A stretch of DNA of 64,000 bases. Origin: Pseudomonas putida. GTDB lineage: Bacteria > Pseudomonadota > Gammaproteobacteria > Pseudomonadales > Pseudomonadaceae. Each line of letters begins with the position of its first letter. The first letter of the stretch is position 1. Shown one piece after another: positions 53,149 through 62,627 of the stretch. Made by a program: the position numbers and the translations under genes. The notes under the pieces are model-generated. The model was not told the DNA's origin. It saw only the letters and a list, made by a program, of their open reading frames with translations, and made no database searches. The DNA is taken from assembly GCF_028682475.1 (NCBI RefSeq), contig NZ_JANHLE010000016.1:1-64000 (forward strand), in the 5' to 3' direction.

Positions 53149-54441
53149 TCAGAGAATGCTGATCGGGTACTCGATGAACACGCGGACTTCGTTACCGTCG
53201 TCGTTGAGTTCAGCCTGACGCATGCTGGTGTCGGTACGCAGGAACGAGCTACGCAGTTTGATGGACAGGTCCTTGGCAGCACCTTCCTGAACGACGTATT
53301 TGAACTGGTTGAAGATCTCGCGCTCTTCACCTTCGCCGAAGCCACGGGTGTTGATGTGGTCACCACGCACGTAAGCCACTTTGTAGGTCAGGCCCGGTAC
53401 GCCGAAGGCGCCGAAGTCCAGACCATAGGCCAGCTGCCAGGAACGCTCGTCTTCGTTGTTGAAGTCAGACCAGTAGGAGTTGGCCAGGTAGATGGTCGAA
53501 CCACCGTCACCCACGCCACCGGCGTTCTGGTAGAAGCCGTAGTTGTAGCCGGTGTTACCGGTGCTGCGCTGGTGCGCGACGGTCACCGAGTGCGCGCCGA
53601 AACCGTAAGTGGCCGCCAGGCTCCAGATGGTGTTGTCACGACGGTCGTCAGTGGCAAACTCGCGATCCAGTTTGGTCTTGTAGCCGTTGAAGTCCAGGGT
53701 CAGCGACTGGTCAGACGCGAGCGGGTGAACGTAGTTGACGCCCAGGTACTGCTTCTTCAGCACGTCTTCGACGTCGGAGCCGTACAGGGAAGCCGACAGG
53801 TTCTCGGTGAACTTGTAGCTACCGCCGAACACGTTGATCGACTTCAGGCCACCGCTGTCACGGCCTTCAGCACTTTTACGCGCTTCCTGGGTGAAGCGAC
53901 CGGCGTTCAGTTCCAGGCCCTGGATTTCCTTGGAGGTGATCAGGGTACCGGTGTAGCTCTCTGGCAGCAGACGGCCGTCGTCGTACTGCAGCACTGGCAG
54001 TTCCGGCATCTGGTCGCCGTACTTCAGCACAGTGTTGGAGACACGGAATTTGACCGCCGCGCCGCCACGGGCGAGGTTGTGTGGGGAGTTCTGCGGGTTG
54101 CTCGGCGAATCGCCATCAGCCGGCTTGAAGAAGTCGATACCGGCACCGCCGTTATGACCTTTACCGCCGTCCAGACGCACAGCGTACAGTCCGAATGCAT
54201 CCACACCGACACCGACGTTGCCCTGGGTGAAGCCGGAGGAGAACTTGCCGATGAAGGCCTGGCCCCATTCGCGCTGGTCCTGGGTGTCGTGCTTCTTGTC
54301 GCGGTTGATGAACGCGTTGCGTAGCAAAAGGCTGGCGCTGCTGTCTTCGATGAAGCCCTTTGCAGAGGCCTGGTCATTGGCCGAAGCCTGAGTCGCCGCC
54401 ATAAGCCCCAGCGCGATCAGGCTGATCCTGGTTTTCAACAT
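53149..54441 (-). CDS. OprD-family outer membrane porin
   Basis: 430 residues with a signal peptide (ALGLMAATQASANDQASAK). The family signatures SASLLLRNAFINRDKKHD, EWGQAFIGKFSSGFTQGNVG and VGVDAFGLYAVRLDGGKG match OprD/OprE-like substrate-specific porins, and the chain ends in a strand with terminal hydrophobic residues (FIEYPISIL). Which branch (OprE, OprQ or other) cannot be set by eye. A terminator-like hairpin lies in its 5' region. Confidence 0.9.
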   Translation of the reverse strand: MLKTRISLIALGLMAATQASANDQASAKGFIEDSSASLLLRNAFINRDKKHDTQDQREWGQAFIGKFSSGFTQGNVGVGVDAFGLYAVRLDGGKGHNGGAGIDFFKPADGDSPSNPQNSPHNLARGGAAVKFRVSNTVLKYGDQMPELPVLQYDDGRLLPESYTGTLITSKEIQGLELNAGRFTQEARKSAEGRDSGGLKSINVFGGSYKFTENLSASLYGSDVEDVLKKQYLGVNYVHPLASDQSLTLDFNGYKTKLDREFATDDRRDNTIWSLAATYGFGAHSVTVAHQRSTGNTGYNYGFYQNAGGVGDGGSTIYLANSYWSDFNNEDERSWQLAYGLDFGAFGVPGLTYKVAYVRGDHINTRGFGEGEEREIFNQFKYVVQEGAAKDLSIKLRSSFLRTDTSMRQAELNDDGNEVRVFIEYPISIL

Positions 54442-54529
54442 TTTATTTTCCTTATTACGTAGTCAAATACGCTCTGCGGCCTACGCCAAAAACCACGCCC
54501 CCTGCGTGGGTTGACGCTCGCGGGTCAGA

Positions 54530-54605
54530 AAATGAAAAGCCCGCCTGCGAGTGATCGCAGCGGGCCTTTTATTCTGGACTCTTGGCCTATGGGCCTACAG
54601 GCGTT
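54530..54605 (-). ncRNA. candidate attenuator or small RNA upstream of the porin
   Basis: On the minus strand TTGACA (54641-54636) and TAGGAT (54617-54612) form a promoter with 18-bp spacing. About 35 bases after its start a perfect terminator stem (AGGCCCGCTGCGA, its complement at 54534-54554) ends in TTTTC. The porin ATG lies 90 bases further, so this transcript would either stop (sRNA) or be read through conditionally (attenuation). The same hairpin could also terminate on the plus strand. Confidence 0.4.
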
Positions 54606-54726
54606 GACCGAATCCTATCCGTGTGCGGATCAGCATGTCAAAAAATCGTGAAATTGCCTTGATGATTACGTTGAATCACAGCCATTCAGCGCACTTGAAA
54701 TAATTTGAAATATAAAATCACAAGAG

Positions 54727-54744
54727 CAAATGAGAAACGATTAC
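54727..54744 (+). promoter_or_regulatory. Fur-box-like site of the TonB receptor
   Basis: CAAATGAGAAACGATTAC resembles the AATGAGAATGATT-type Fur operators of pseudomonads (one half well kept, the other degenerate). It lies about 75-100 bp before the probable start codon, in the promoter. Iron control is expected for siderophore receptors. Confidence 0.45.
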
Positions 54745-54819
54745 CGCAAGTAAATGGCAAGCATTACCATCCGCGCAAAATTTCCATCCCCCCGTTCTCT
54801 AGTACTCAACCCCCTTCGG

Positions 54820-56913
54820 ATGTTCTTGATGCCTGCCCCTTGCCGCCTGTCACCCTTGACCCTGGGTGTCTCCCTGTTTCTCAGCTCCGGATTGGCGCTG
54901 GCCGCCACCACCACCCTGCCGGAAGTCTCGGTAACCGCTGAAAGCGATCGTGACCGTGATGATCCCCGGGTCAAGGAAGTCAGTACCGCTACCCGTACTT
55001 CCACGCCGGCCCGCTACGTTCCCCAGGCTATCGACTCGGTGAAAACCAGTAACGTCCTGGACTACGGCACCAGCGATCTGGGCAAGGCGTTGAGCGGCAT
55101 CCCCAACGTCAGCAACGGTGCCGACACCCGTTTCGACAGCGTGCGCATCCGCGGCTTCGATGCCAGCAACGACTTCTATCTGGACGGTATCCGCGACGAT
55201 AGCCAGTACGTGCGCGACCTGCATAACATCGAGCGCGTCGAAGTGCTCAAGGGCCCGGCTGCGGTGCTGTACGGACGCGGCAGCCAAGGCGGGATCGTCA
55301 ACCGCGTGAGCAAAATGCCGGAAGCCGGCCGGCGCTCGACCATTGAAGCCCAGGGCGGCAGCGAAGACCTGCGCAGCCTGTACGCCGACCTCAGTGCCGA
55401 TCCGTCGGACAACATCAGCCTGCGCCTGAACATGGGCAACCAGGACAACAACAGTTTCCGCGACGGCATCGACGGCAGCCGCCAGCTGTTCGCCCCGTCC
55501 ATGAGCTGGCAGCTGACCCCGGATCTCAACTGGCTGGTGCAGTACGAGTACAGCCGCTACAACCGTACCCCTGATCGCGGCATCCCCAGCGTCAATGGCC
55601 GCCCGGCCGATGTCAGCCGCGACACCACCTACGGCGACACCCAGCGCGATTTCATCGACGACAAGGCGCAATCGCTGCGCTCGCGTCTGAACTACCAGCT
55701 CAATGAAAACTGGCAGGTACGCCACACCCTGGGCCTGTTCAAGCTCAACAGCGACTTCGACAACACCTACCAGACCGGCTACAACGCCAAGACCAACCAG
55801 GTCATCCGTCAACGCTGGCAGCAAGACCTCAACACCCGCAACCTGTTCAACAACCTCGAGCTGGAAGGCAACTTCGACACCTTCGGCATGCAGCACACGC
55901 TGCTGACCGGCCTGGAGTTCGGCAATCAGCGTCGTGACCCGCTGCTGTACAAAGCCGCCGCTGCGGTGCCGAGCGTAGACCTGGACAACCCCGACCGTAA
56001 CGCGCAGTACAACGGCCTGATGGTGCCTTCGAGCAACAACCACACCGTGGTCGATAGCCGAGGCCTGTACATCCAGGACCAACTGCGCCTGAACGATCAA
56101 TGGCAGATTCTGGCCGGTGTGCGCTTTGACCAGTTCGAGGTAGAGACCACCAACAAGCTCAAAGACATTACCGAGAAACAGGACAGCAACAGCACCAGCC
56201 CTCGCTTGGGTGTTGTCTACTCACCGTGGCAAGAGCACTCCTTCTACGCCTCCTGGAGCAAGACCTTCTCGCCAGTGGGCGGCGGTCTGATCGGTATCAC
56301 CCCGGGTGCTGCTGGCAACACCAATGAAACCAGCCCCGAAGAGACCCGCCAGAAAGAAATCGGGGTCAAGAGCGACTGGCTCGACGAGCGTCTGAGCACC
56401 ACCCTGGCCATCTATGAGCTAGAGCTCTACAACCGCCGCACGAGCGACCCGAACGATCCGAGCGTCACCCTGATGACCGGCCTGCAGCGCTCGCGCGGCG
56501 TGGAGCTGACGGCTACCGGCAACATCGTTGGCAATTGGTATGTACGGGGCGGTGTCGGTTTTCAGGATGCAATCATTGTCGAGGACAACAACGGTCAGGA
56601 AGGCAATCGGGTCAATGACGTCGCCAAACGCAACGGCAGCCTGTTCGTCACCTGGAAACCGGAAATGGGCTGGTACGGCGAGACCGGTCTGACTCTGGTC
56701 GGCGAACGTTACGCCGACAACCAGAACACTGCCGTGCTGCCAGGCTACGGCCGCTGGGACGCCCTGGCCGGCTTCCGTACCAAGGACTGGGACCTGCGTG
56801 CGGCGTTGAACAACATTGCCGACAAGACCTATTACAGCTCGGCAACCAGCGCCGCGCAGATCCAGTTTGGTGACCCGCGCAGCCTGGTAGTTACCGGTAC
56901 TTACAGCTTCTAA
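54820..56913 (+). CDS. TonB-dependent siderophore receptor
   Basis: About 697 residues. A signal peptide (LGVSLFLSSGLALAATTT) is followed by the TonB-box region (LPEVSVTAESD), the plug domain (VRIRGFDASNDFYLDGIRDD; IERVEVLKGPAAVLYGRGSQ) and a 22-strand beta-barrel ending in GTYSF with the C-terminal Phe. It resembles receptors of the FhuA/FiuA catecholate-hydroxamate group. The start may be 54820 or 54829; an earlier ATG at 54754 lies at the Fur region and is less likely. Siderophore not identified. Confidence 0.9.
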   Translation: MFLMPAPCRLSPLTLGVSLFLSSGLALAATTTLPEVSVTAESDRDRDDPRVKEVSTATRTSTPARYVPQAIDSVKTSNVLDYGTSDLGKALSGIPNVSNGADTRFDSVRIRGFDASNDFYLDGIRDDSQYVRDLHNIERVEVLKGPAAVLYGRGSQGGIVNRVSKMPEAGRRSTIEAQGGSEDLRSLYADLSADPSDNISLRLNMGNQDNNSFRDGIDGSRQLFAPSMSWQLTPDLNWLVQYEYSRYNRTPDRGIPSVNGRPADVSRDTTYGDTQRDFIDDKAQSLRSRLNYQLNENWQVRHTLGLFKLNSDFDNTYQTGYNAKTNQVIRQRWQQDLNTRNLFNNLELEGNFDTFGMQHTLLTGLEFGNQRRDPLLYKAAAAVPSVDLDNPDRNAQYNGLMVPSSNNHTVVDSRGLYIQDQLRLNDQWQILAGVRFDQFEVETTNKLKDITEKQDSNSTSPRLGVVYSPWQEHSFYASWSKTFSPVGGGLIGITPGAAGNTNETSPEETRQKEIGVKSDWLDERLSTTLAIYELELYNRRTSDPNDPSVTLMTGLQRSRGVELTATGNIVGNWYVRGGVGFQDAIIVEDNNGQEGNRVNDVAKRNGSLFVTWKPEMGWYGETGLTLVGERYADNQNTAVLPGYGRWDALAGFRTKDWDLRAALNNIADKTYYSSATSAAQIQFGDPRSLVVTGTYSF

Positions 56914-56925
56914 TGCCCCTACCCA

Positions 56926-57117
56926 TCAGCTACCGAGCAGGGCTTCAAGCTCTGCCTCGGTGATCAAGCCTGCTGGATAACGTGCAAGCAATGCACGCCG
57001 TGGATCGGACTTCCTGCCCCTGATGGCTCCATGGTGCTTCAACCATCGCGCCACTCGCTTGAGCGACTCGTGATTCACTGTTGATGAGGGCAAAGCCGGC
57101 TCACTTGCTGCATTCAT
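56926..57117 (-). CDS. small conserved hypothetical protein, 63 aa
   Basis: A basic 63-residue protein starting MNAASEPALPSSTVNHESLK, with a likely helix (RVARWLKHHGAIRGRKSDPR) and a helical tail (LARYPAGLITEAELEALLGS). The frame also stays open upstream to 57159. No clear ribosome site. Because its composition is protein-like and it is convergent to the receptor I keep it with moderate confidence. Family not recognised. Confidence 0.45.
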   Translation of the reverse strand: MNAASEPALPSSTVNHESLKRVARWLKHHGAIRGRKSDPRRALLARYPAGLITEAELEALLGS

Positions 57118-57256
57118 TTCGACACGTACTCCCAGGGCCGTGAGCGGCAAACTACTCAAACTTTGTGACAGAAAAACGCTGCCCTATCCGTTTGAAATAC
57201 AATGCAAAACAAATACAAGAGGTGTGCCAAAACCACGCACCGATTATCGTCAGCCC

Positions 57257-57290
57257 ATAAAAAAACCCGTCCGAAGACGGGTTTTTTTAT
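57257..57290. terminator. bidirectional rho-independent terminator
   Basis: ATAAAAAAACCCGTC and GACGGGTTTTTTTAT form a perfect inverted repeat with a 4-base loop. It ends aguA (leftward) with a T run on both strands. Confidence 0.92.
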
Positions 57291-57300
57291 GGCCGCAAAC

Positions 57301-58407
57301 TTAGCCCTTGAACGGTGCCGGCTGCTGCTGGGTCAGGCAGTGAATGTTGCCGCCCCCCAAAAGCATCTCACGCCCCGGGATCATCACCACTTCGTGCTCC
57401 GGGAAGACGCGAGCCAGAATCGCTCTAGCCTCGGCATCTGCCGGGTCGTCGAAGCTCGGCGCAATGATGCCGCCGTTGACGATCAGGAAGTTGACGTAAG
57501 ATCCGGCCAGGCGAACCGACGGGTTACGCTCCTGGCTACCGGCCACCGGATCGACGCCCGCGCACTCTTCTTCAGTGGCGAACAGCGGTCCCGGGATAGG
57601 CATTTTGTGTACGGTAATCGCACGCCCTTTGGCATCACGGCTGTTTTGCAGCACTTCCAGTGCCGCATGGCAACGCGCGTAGTTGGAGTCTTGCGGATCA
57701 TCTGTCCAGGCCAGTAACACTTCACCTGGGCGCACGTAACAACAGAAGTTGTCGACGTGGCCATCGGTTTCGTCGTTGTACAGGCCATCGGGCAGCCAGA
57801 TGATGGTGTCCACCGCCAGGTGATCACGCAGTACCGCTTCGATCTGCTCACGATTGAGGTGCGGGTTGCGGTTGTGGTTGAGCAGGCATTCTTCGGTGGT
57901 GATCAGGGTGCCTTCACCATCGACGTGAATCGAACCGCCCTCGAGCACGAAGCCTTCGGTGTGGTAACGCGGGCAGCGTTCCATCTCGAGGACTTTGCTG
58001 GCCACTTGCTCGTCACGGTTCCACGGCGCGTACAGCCCGCCCTCGAAGCCGCCCCAGGCATTGAAGCCCCAGTCGACGCCGCGTACTTCGCCGCTGTTGT
58101 TGATGACGAAGGTCGGCCCGGTGTCACGTACCCAGGCGTCGTCGTTGCTGATTTCCACCACACGGATGTTCGGCGCGTCCAGACGGGCACGGGCGTTGTC
58201 GTACTGGGCGGCAGAAACGGCCACGGTCACCGGCTGGAAACGGGCGATGGCCTGGGCCAGCGTCACGTGTGCGGCCTGTACCGGTTTGCCGCCCAGGCGC
58301 CAGTTGTCCGGACGCTCGGGCCAGACCATCCATACCTGGGTTTGCGGCGCCCATTCGGCTGGCATGTAGAAGCCGTCGGCGCGTGGGGTGCTGGTCAGGG
58401 TCTTCAT
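57301..58407 (-). CDS. aguA: agmatine deiminase AguA
   Basis: Hydrolyses agmatine to N-carbamoylputrescine and ammonia. 368 residues, the length of the P. aeruginosa enzyme. Catalytic Cys is C357 in [11 protein letters not shown]; guanidino-binding residues are in [17 protein letters not shown] and [14 protein letters not shown]. Second gene of aguBA, 60 bp after aguB. Confidence 0.95.
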   Translation of the reverse strand: MKTLTSTPRADGFYMPAEWAPQTQVWMVWPERPDNWRLGGKPVQAAHVTLAQAIARFQPVTVAVSAAQYDNARARLDAPNIRVVEISNDDAWVRDTGPTFVINNSGEVRGVDWGFNAWGGFEGGLYAPWNRDEQVASKVLEMERCPRYHTEGFVLEGGSIHVDGEGTLITTEECLLNHNRNPHLNREQIEAVLRDHLAVDTIIWLPDGLYNDETDGHVDNFCCYVRPGEVLLAWTDDPQDSNYARCHAALEVLQNSRDAKGRAITVHKMPIPGPLFATEEECAGVDPVAGSQERNPSVRLAGSYVNFLIVNGGIIAPSFDDPADAEARAILARVFPEHEVVMIPGREMLLGGGNIHCLTQQQPAPFKG

Positions 58408-58467
58408 GAGTAAACCTTTGCAGTGTCCGGCGCAGGCATCGAGGCCTGCGTCGAGTTCATTGAACGA

Positions 58468-59346
58468 TCAGGATTCCAGCGCGCCATCGAGGGTCTTGAC
58501 CGGGCCGTACAGGTTCGGACGGCGGTCACGGAACGTGCCCCAGGCGCTGCGGATGTGCTCCAGTTTGTCGAGGTCGAAAGTATGCACCAGCACACCCTCT
58601 TCGGTCTCGTTGAGCTCCTGGACTTTCTCACCGAACTGGTTGGCGATGAACGAGGAGCCGTAGAAGGTGATGTCGTAGCCGTCCTGTTCTTCGGTGCCGA
58701 TACGGTTGCTGGCGATCAGCGGCATCAGGTTGGCACCGGCATGGCCCTGCTGCACACGCTGCCAGTGGTCACGCGAGGAGATGGTCTTGTCATGCGGCTC
58801 GCTGCCGATGGCGGTCGGGTAGAACAGTACTTCGGCGCCGAGCAGCGCCATGCTGCGGGCGCACTCCGGGAACCACTGGTCCCAGCAGATGCCGACGCCG
58901 ATCTTGGCGTAACGGGTCTGCCAGACCTTGAAACCGGTGTCGCCCGGGTTGAAGTAATACTTTTCGTGGTAGCCAGGGCCGTCCGGGATGTGGGTCTTGC
59001 GGTACACCCCAAGGTTGCTGCCGTCGGCATCGATGATCGCAATGCTGTTGAAACGCGCGCGTCCGGCCAGTTCGAAGAAGCTGACCGGCAGCACTACCTG
59101 CAGCTCTTTGGCCAGTGCCTGGAAATGCTCGATCGCGGCATTGGTTTCAACCGGAGTAGCCAACTGCAGATAGTCCGGGTTCGGCTTCTGGCAGAAGTAC
59201 GGGGTTTCGAACAGTTCCTGGATCAGGATGATCTGCGCGCCCTTGGCCGCGGCTTCGCGGACCAGCTTTTCGGCGGTGGCCAGGTTGTCCTGGCGATCCC
59301 AGGAACACGCCATCTGGGTGGCGGCGACGGTAACGGTGCGGCTCAT
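58468..59346 (-). CDS. aguB: N-carbamoylputrescine amidohydrolase AguB
   Basis: Converts N-carbamoylputrescine to putrescine, CO2 and ammonia. 292 residues of the nitrilase superfamily, with the catalytic triad E44 (IQELFETPY), K117 (YRKTHIPDGPGY) and C154 (GVGICWDQWFPE). Upstream of aguA in the same direction. No aguR regulator gene is next to it here, unlike in P. aeruginosa; a large aminotransferase gene takes that place. Confidence 0.95.
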   Translation of the reverse strand: MSRTVTVAATQMACSWDRQDNLATAEKLVREAAAKGAQIILIQELFETPYFCQKPNPDYLQLATPVETNAAIEHFQALAKELQVVLPVSFFELAGRARFNSIAIIDADGSNLGVYRKTHIPDGPGYHEKYYFNPGDTGFKVWQTRYAKIGVGICWDQWFPECARSMALLGAEVLFYPTAIGSEPHDKTISSRDHWQRVQQGHAGANLMPLIASNRIGTEEQDGYDITFYGSSFIANQFGEKVQELNETEEGVLVHTFDLDKLEHIRSAWGTFRDRRPNLYGPVKTLDGALES

Positions 59347-59475
59347 GAAAACCTCTTCGAAGGATGGCTGGGCCGGCTGACGGTGCAGACGACCAAAGAC
59401 AGATTGCTGGGTGATGGCCGACTTTATATCCGATAAATATCGACTTTAAAAGCCAGCAATCAAAATATTCAGGCA

Positions 59476-59519
59476 CAAAAAAGCCGCTTAAACCGATAAG
59501 AATCGGCTTAAGCGGCTGT
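59476..59519 (-). terminator. rho-independent terminator of the kinase-aminotransferase gene
   Basis: On the minus strand a long stem (AGCCGCTTAAGCCGAT with AATCGGTTTAAGCGGCT, one bulge) ends in TTTTTTGTGCC, right after the gene's stop. Confidence 0.9.
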
Positions 59520-59530
59520 CAGCCCACGCG

Positions 59531-62437
59531 CTAGAGCTCTTCTGTCAGCACCCTGTCGATGCTGTCGACGAAGAAGTCCACGCTTTCACGGGTCGTGCAC
59601 ATCGGCGGTTTGATCTTGAGGATGTTCAGGTAGTCGCCAGTGGGCTGCATGAAAATCCCAAGGTCACGCAGGCGGTTGCACAGGGTGGTGGTTTCTGCGC
59701 TGGCCGGCTCCAGGGTGTTGCGGTCGCGGACCAGCTCAAGCCCCAGGTAGAAGCCCGAACCATGCACGGCACCGGCAAGCGGATGTTTATCGACCAAGGC
59801 CTGCAGACGCGCCTTGAAATACCGGCCGACGTCACGGGCGTTGTCCCACAAGCCCTCTTCCTTCATGACATCGAGCACGGCAATGCCGATCCGGCAACTG
59901 ACCGGACTGCCGCCGGCCGAGGAGAAGAAATAACCCTCGGCCTCCAGCGCTTCGGCAATCTCCCGACGGGTGATCACCACCCCCAAGGGCTGGCCGTTGC
60001 CCATGCCTTTGGCCATGGTGATGATGTCCGGCACCACGCCCTGCTGCTCGAAGCCCCAGAAATACTCGCCAAGACGGCCGTAGCCGACCTGTACCTCATC
60101 GGCGATGCATACACCGCCAGCGGCCCGGACTTTGGCATACGCCTGCTGCAGATAACCCGTTGGCAGGGAGATGCCGCCGGCATTGCCATACACCGGCTCA
60201 CAGATGAAGCCGGCCAGCTGGCGCTGTTCGCCAGCCAGCGCCTCAAGCTTGGCCTCCACATCGCGCAGGTAGTCAGCGCTACTGTCTTCGCCGCGATAGG
60301 CACCACGGTAAGTGTTCGGCGCAATCACCGGGTGTACCCAGTCAGGCCGGGTGCTCAGGGCCTGGGGGTTGTCGGCAATCGAGGTGGAAATCGCGTCGGT
60401 GGCCACCGACCAGCCGTGATAGGCCTCCAGCACGCTGAGCATGTCGCGGCCACCGCTGTAGGCCCAGGCCAGGCGAATCGCCAGGTCGTTGGCTTCGGTG
60501 CCGCTGTTGACCAGGAACACCCGGTCCATGGAATCAGGCGCCAGCTCCAGCAAACGCTCGGAGAACTCGGCGATGGCTGCGTAATGGAAGCGTGAGTTGG
60601 TGTTGACCAGCGACCATTGCCGCGCCGCTTCGCTGGCCATGCGTGGATGACCGTGGCCGAGTACCGCGACATTGTTGAGCATGTCCAGGTACGAGCGCCC
60701 CTGCATGTCGATCAGGTAATTGCGCCAGCCGCGTTCGATATGCGGCGGCTGCTCGTAATAGTGCTTCTGCGAGCGGGCAAAGCTGGCGTCGCGGCGTTCC
60801 AGCAATTGCTGCGCATCGACCAGCGGCTCGGCCTCACAGGCGAACCCCAGCACTGCTTGCGGCGACGGACACAGCGCCTGCCACGCAGCAGCCCGCGAAG
60901 GCACAACGAAAGACGGCGGATACAGATCCGCGACACGGCACAGCTGGATCCGCAAGACGCCGTCAGTCTGTCCCAGACGTTGCCCCTGGTTAAGGTGCGT
61001 GCCCGAGTCAGGCGCATCCTTCAGCCCGCGCAACCACAGGCTGCACTGCTCGCCCTTGAGGCAGCCCTGGCCCTCTGCCGTTTGCACCCAGACCCCGGCC
61101 CAAGGCGCTTGCACCTCGGTAGTCGCCGCCACTTGCAGCTCGACGTGCAAAGCAAAGGTGCGCGGTTCTTGCGGGTTGTCGATATGGGTTTGCGACAGAC
61201 GATACTGACCGTACAGCGAACAGGCGGCACCGTGTGCACCGGCCTGCGCGCGCAACAGCTGCTGGTCGATTCCGGGTTGCTCCCAGTTGCCCGCCTGGAA
61301 GTGACTGCTCAATACCCCCAGGTCCACGGCGCTGACGCTGCTGGCTGGCAAGCCAGGCAGCAGCTGGCTGGCTTGCAGCGCCAAGGCCGGCAGATCGAAA
61401 CCGGCGACCTGCACAATCGCCGCTTCCATCAGTTCGAACGGTACGCTGGTCGCGACATCGAAAATTTCCCATTCGTGACTCAGGTTGTCACGTATGTAGC
61501 CGTTGCCCGGATCGACGCTCAATTGCTGCTCACTGCTGAGCACCAGCACTGCCGCGCGGGCAACGATCAGCGGCCAGAGGGCCTTGAGCTCGGCCTCAGT
61601 CAGTGGGTTGAGTGCATGGTAGGCCTGGACGGCAGGCAGGATGCGCAGCGGATCGCCCTCGGCATGATGAAGCAAGGCCGCGCAGGTTACCGACAGGTCG
61701 GCAATTCGCCAGGTGTGCAGCAGATCACCGAAATCGATGACCCCCTGCAACTGCCATTGCCGCTGCTCGTCCCGTTGCCAGACGGCGTTGTCATCGGTGA
61801 TGTCCAGATGCACAGCCTGCATCGGCAACTGCTCAACCAAGGGTTGCAAGCGTTGCTCGGCCTTGGCTGTGGCCGCTAGCAGCTGCGCCTTGCGCGGCCC
61901 GTCGCTGAGTACCGGCGACAGATGGGCGATCAGCGCCGGGGCATGCCGAGGGTCCCATTGCAGCGTGCGCTCAAGTCCTGGGTGAGTGAAGCCGGCCAGC
62001 GCCAGGTCGATCCGTGCGCAGAGCCTGCCCAGCTCAGCGATCAGCTGCGGGGCCATGTACTTCAGGCGGGTCAGCGACTCCCCTTCGATGTAGTCGAGCA
62101 GGCGTACACGCAGGGGCTGGCCGTCCAGATCCAGCGCCAGCAGTTGCTCACTGGACCCTGCCGCGATCACGGCGGGCACCGGCAAACCACGGTCGAGCAA
62201 GTAGCTCAGCGCTGCGTGCTGGGCTTCCAGTTCGGCAACGGTATAATCGCCGTGGCAGATTTTCAGCACATAGCGCCCCTGGGCGCTATCGACACGAAAG
62301 TTCAGGTCTTGCTGACTACCCAAAGGTTGCAATGAGCCACTGAGCCCATAGTGCTCCTGCAACACCCGCAGTGCTTGCTGCTCGCTGACGTCGGGACAAG
62401 GCTGGCTGGAGCGGTGGAGCAAGGTGCTGAGCGGCAT
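59531..62437 (-). CDS. phosphotransferase-class III aminotransferase fusion
   Basis: 968 residues. The N-terminal part (about 30-330) is an APH/choline-kinase-like domain: QQDLNFRVDSAQGRYVLKIC, then VHLDITDDNAVWQ (catalytic HxD...N) and GVIDFGDLLHTWRIADL. A middle part of about 230 residues has no family I recognise. The C-terminal 400 residues are a class III PLP aminotransferase: VNSGTEANDLAIRLAWAYSG, CIADEVQVGYGRLGEYFWGF and K810 in TMAKGMGNGQPLG. Such fusions act on phosphorylated or amino-alcohol substrates in some bacteria; the substrate is open. Next to aguBA, so a polyamine role is possible. Confidence 0.87.
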   Translation of the reverse strand: MPLSTLLHRSSQPCPDVSEQQALRVLQEHYGLSGSLQPLGSQQDLNFRVDSAQGRYVLKICHGDYTVAELEAQHAALSYLLDRGLPVPAVIAAGSSEQLLALDLDGQPLRVRLLDYIEGESLTRLKYMAPQLIAELGRLCARIDLALAGFTHPGLERTLQWDPRHAPALIAHLSPVLSDGPRKAQLLAATAKAEQRLQPLVEQLPMQAVHLDITDDNAVWQRDEQRQWQLQGVIDFGDLLHTWRIADLSVTCAALLHHAEGDPLRILPAVQAYHALNPLTEAELKALWPLIVARAAVLVLSSEQQLSVDPGNGYIRDNLSHEWEIFDVATSVPFELMEAAIVQVAGFDLPALALQASQLLPGLPASSVSAVDLGVLSSHFQAGNWEQPGIDQQLLRAQAGAHGAACSLYGQYRLSQTHIDNPQEPRTFALHVELQVAATTEVQAPWAGVWVQTAEGQGCLKGEQCSLWLRGLKDAPDSGTHLNQGQRLGQTDGVLRIQLCRVADLYPPSFVVPSRAAAWQALCPSPQAVLGFACEAEPLVDAQQLLERRDASFARSQKHYYEQPPHIERGWRNYLIDMQGRSYLDMLNNVAVLGHGHPRMASEAARQWSLVNTNSRFHYAAIAEFSERLLELAPDSMDRVFLVNSGTEANDLAIRLAWAYSGGRDMLSVLEAYHGWSVATDAISTSIADNPQALSTRPDWVHPVIAPNTYRGAYRGEDSSADYLRDVEAKLEALAGEQRQLAGFICEPVYGNAGGISLPTGYLQQAYAKVRAAGGVCIADEVQVGYGRLGEYFWGFEQQGVVPDIITMAKGMGNGQPLGVVITRREIAEALEAEGYFFSSAGGSPVSCRIGIAVLDVMKEEGLWDNARDVGRYFKARLQALVDKHPLAGAVHGSGFYLGLELVRDRNTLEPASAETTTLCNRLRDLGIFMQPTGDYLNILKIKPPMCTTRESVDFFVDSIDRVLTEEL

Positions 62438-62627
62438 GGTAAGACCTCATTTTTTTGCTGCTTATATCGCCACCGCTTTTGCCGATAAGCAAGTACGGCG
62501 AGGAAAAAGCGATGAACAACGAGGTGTACCGCAGTACCCTGCCGTAGCGGCGTAACTGCCTTGCACCGGTTTGCCCGCAAGCTAGGCTTGAGCAGATCAT
62601 CATAGGATTCTTCAAAGGTCACTGGAT

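Larger units (their letters stand above)
54442..54819. other. divergent porin/TonB receptor region
   Basis: 378 bp with no gene; its contents are the porin promoter and hairpin (54530-54641) and the Fur-like box (54727-54744), listed separately. The rest between 54645 and 54725 is AT-rich. Confidence 0.6.
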
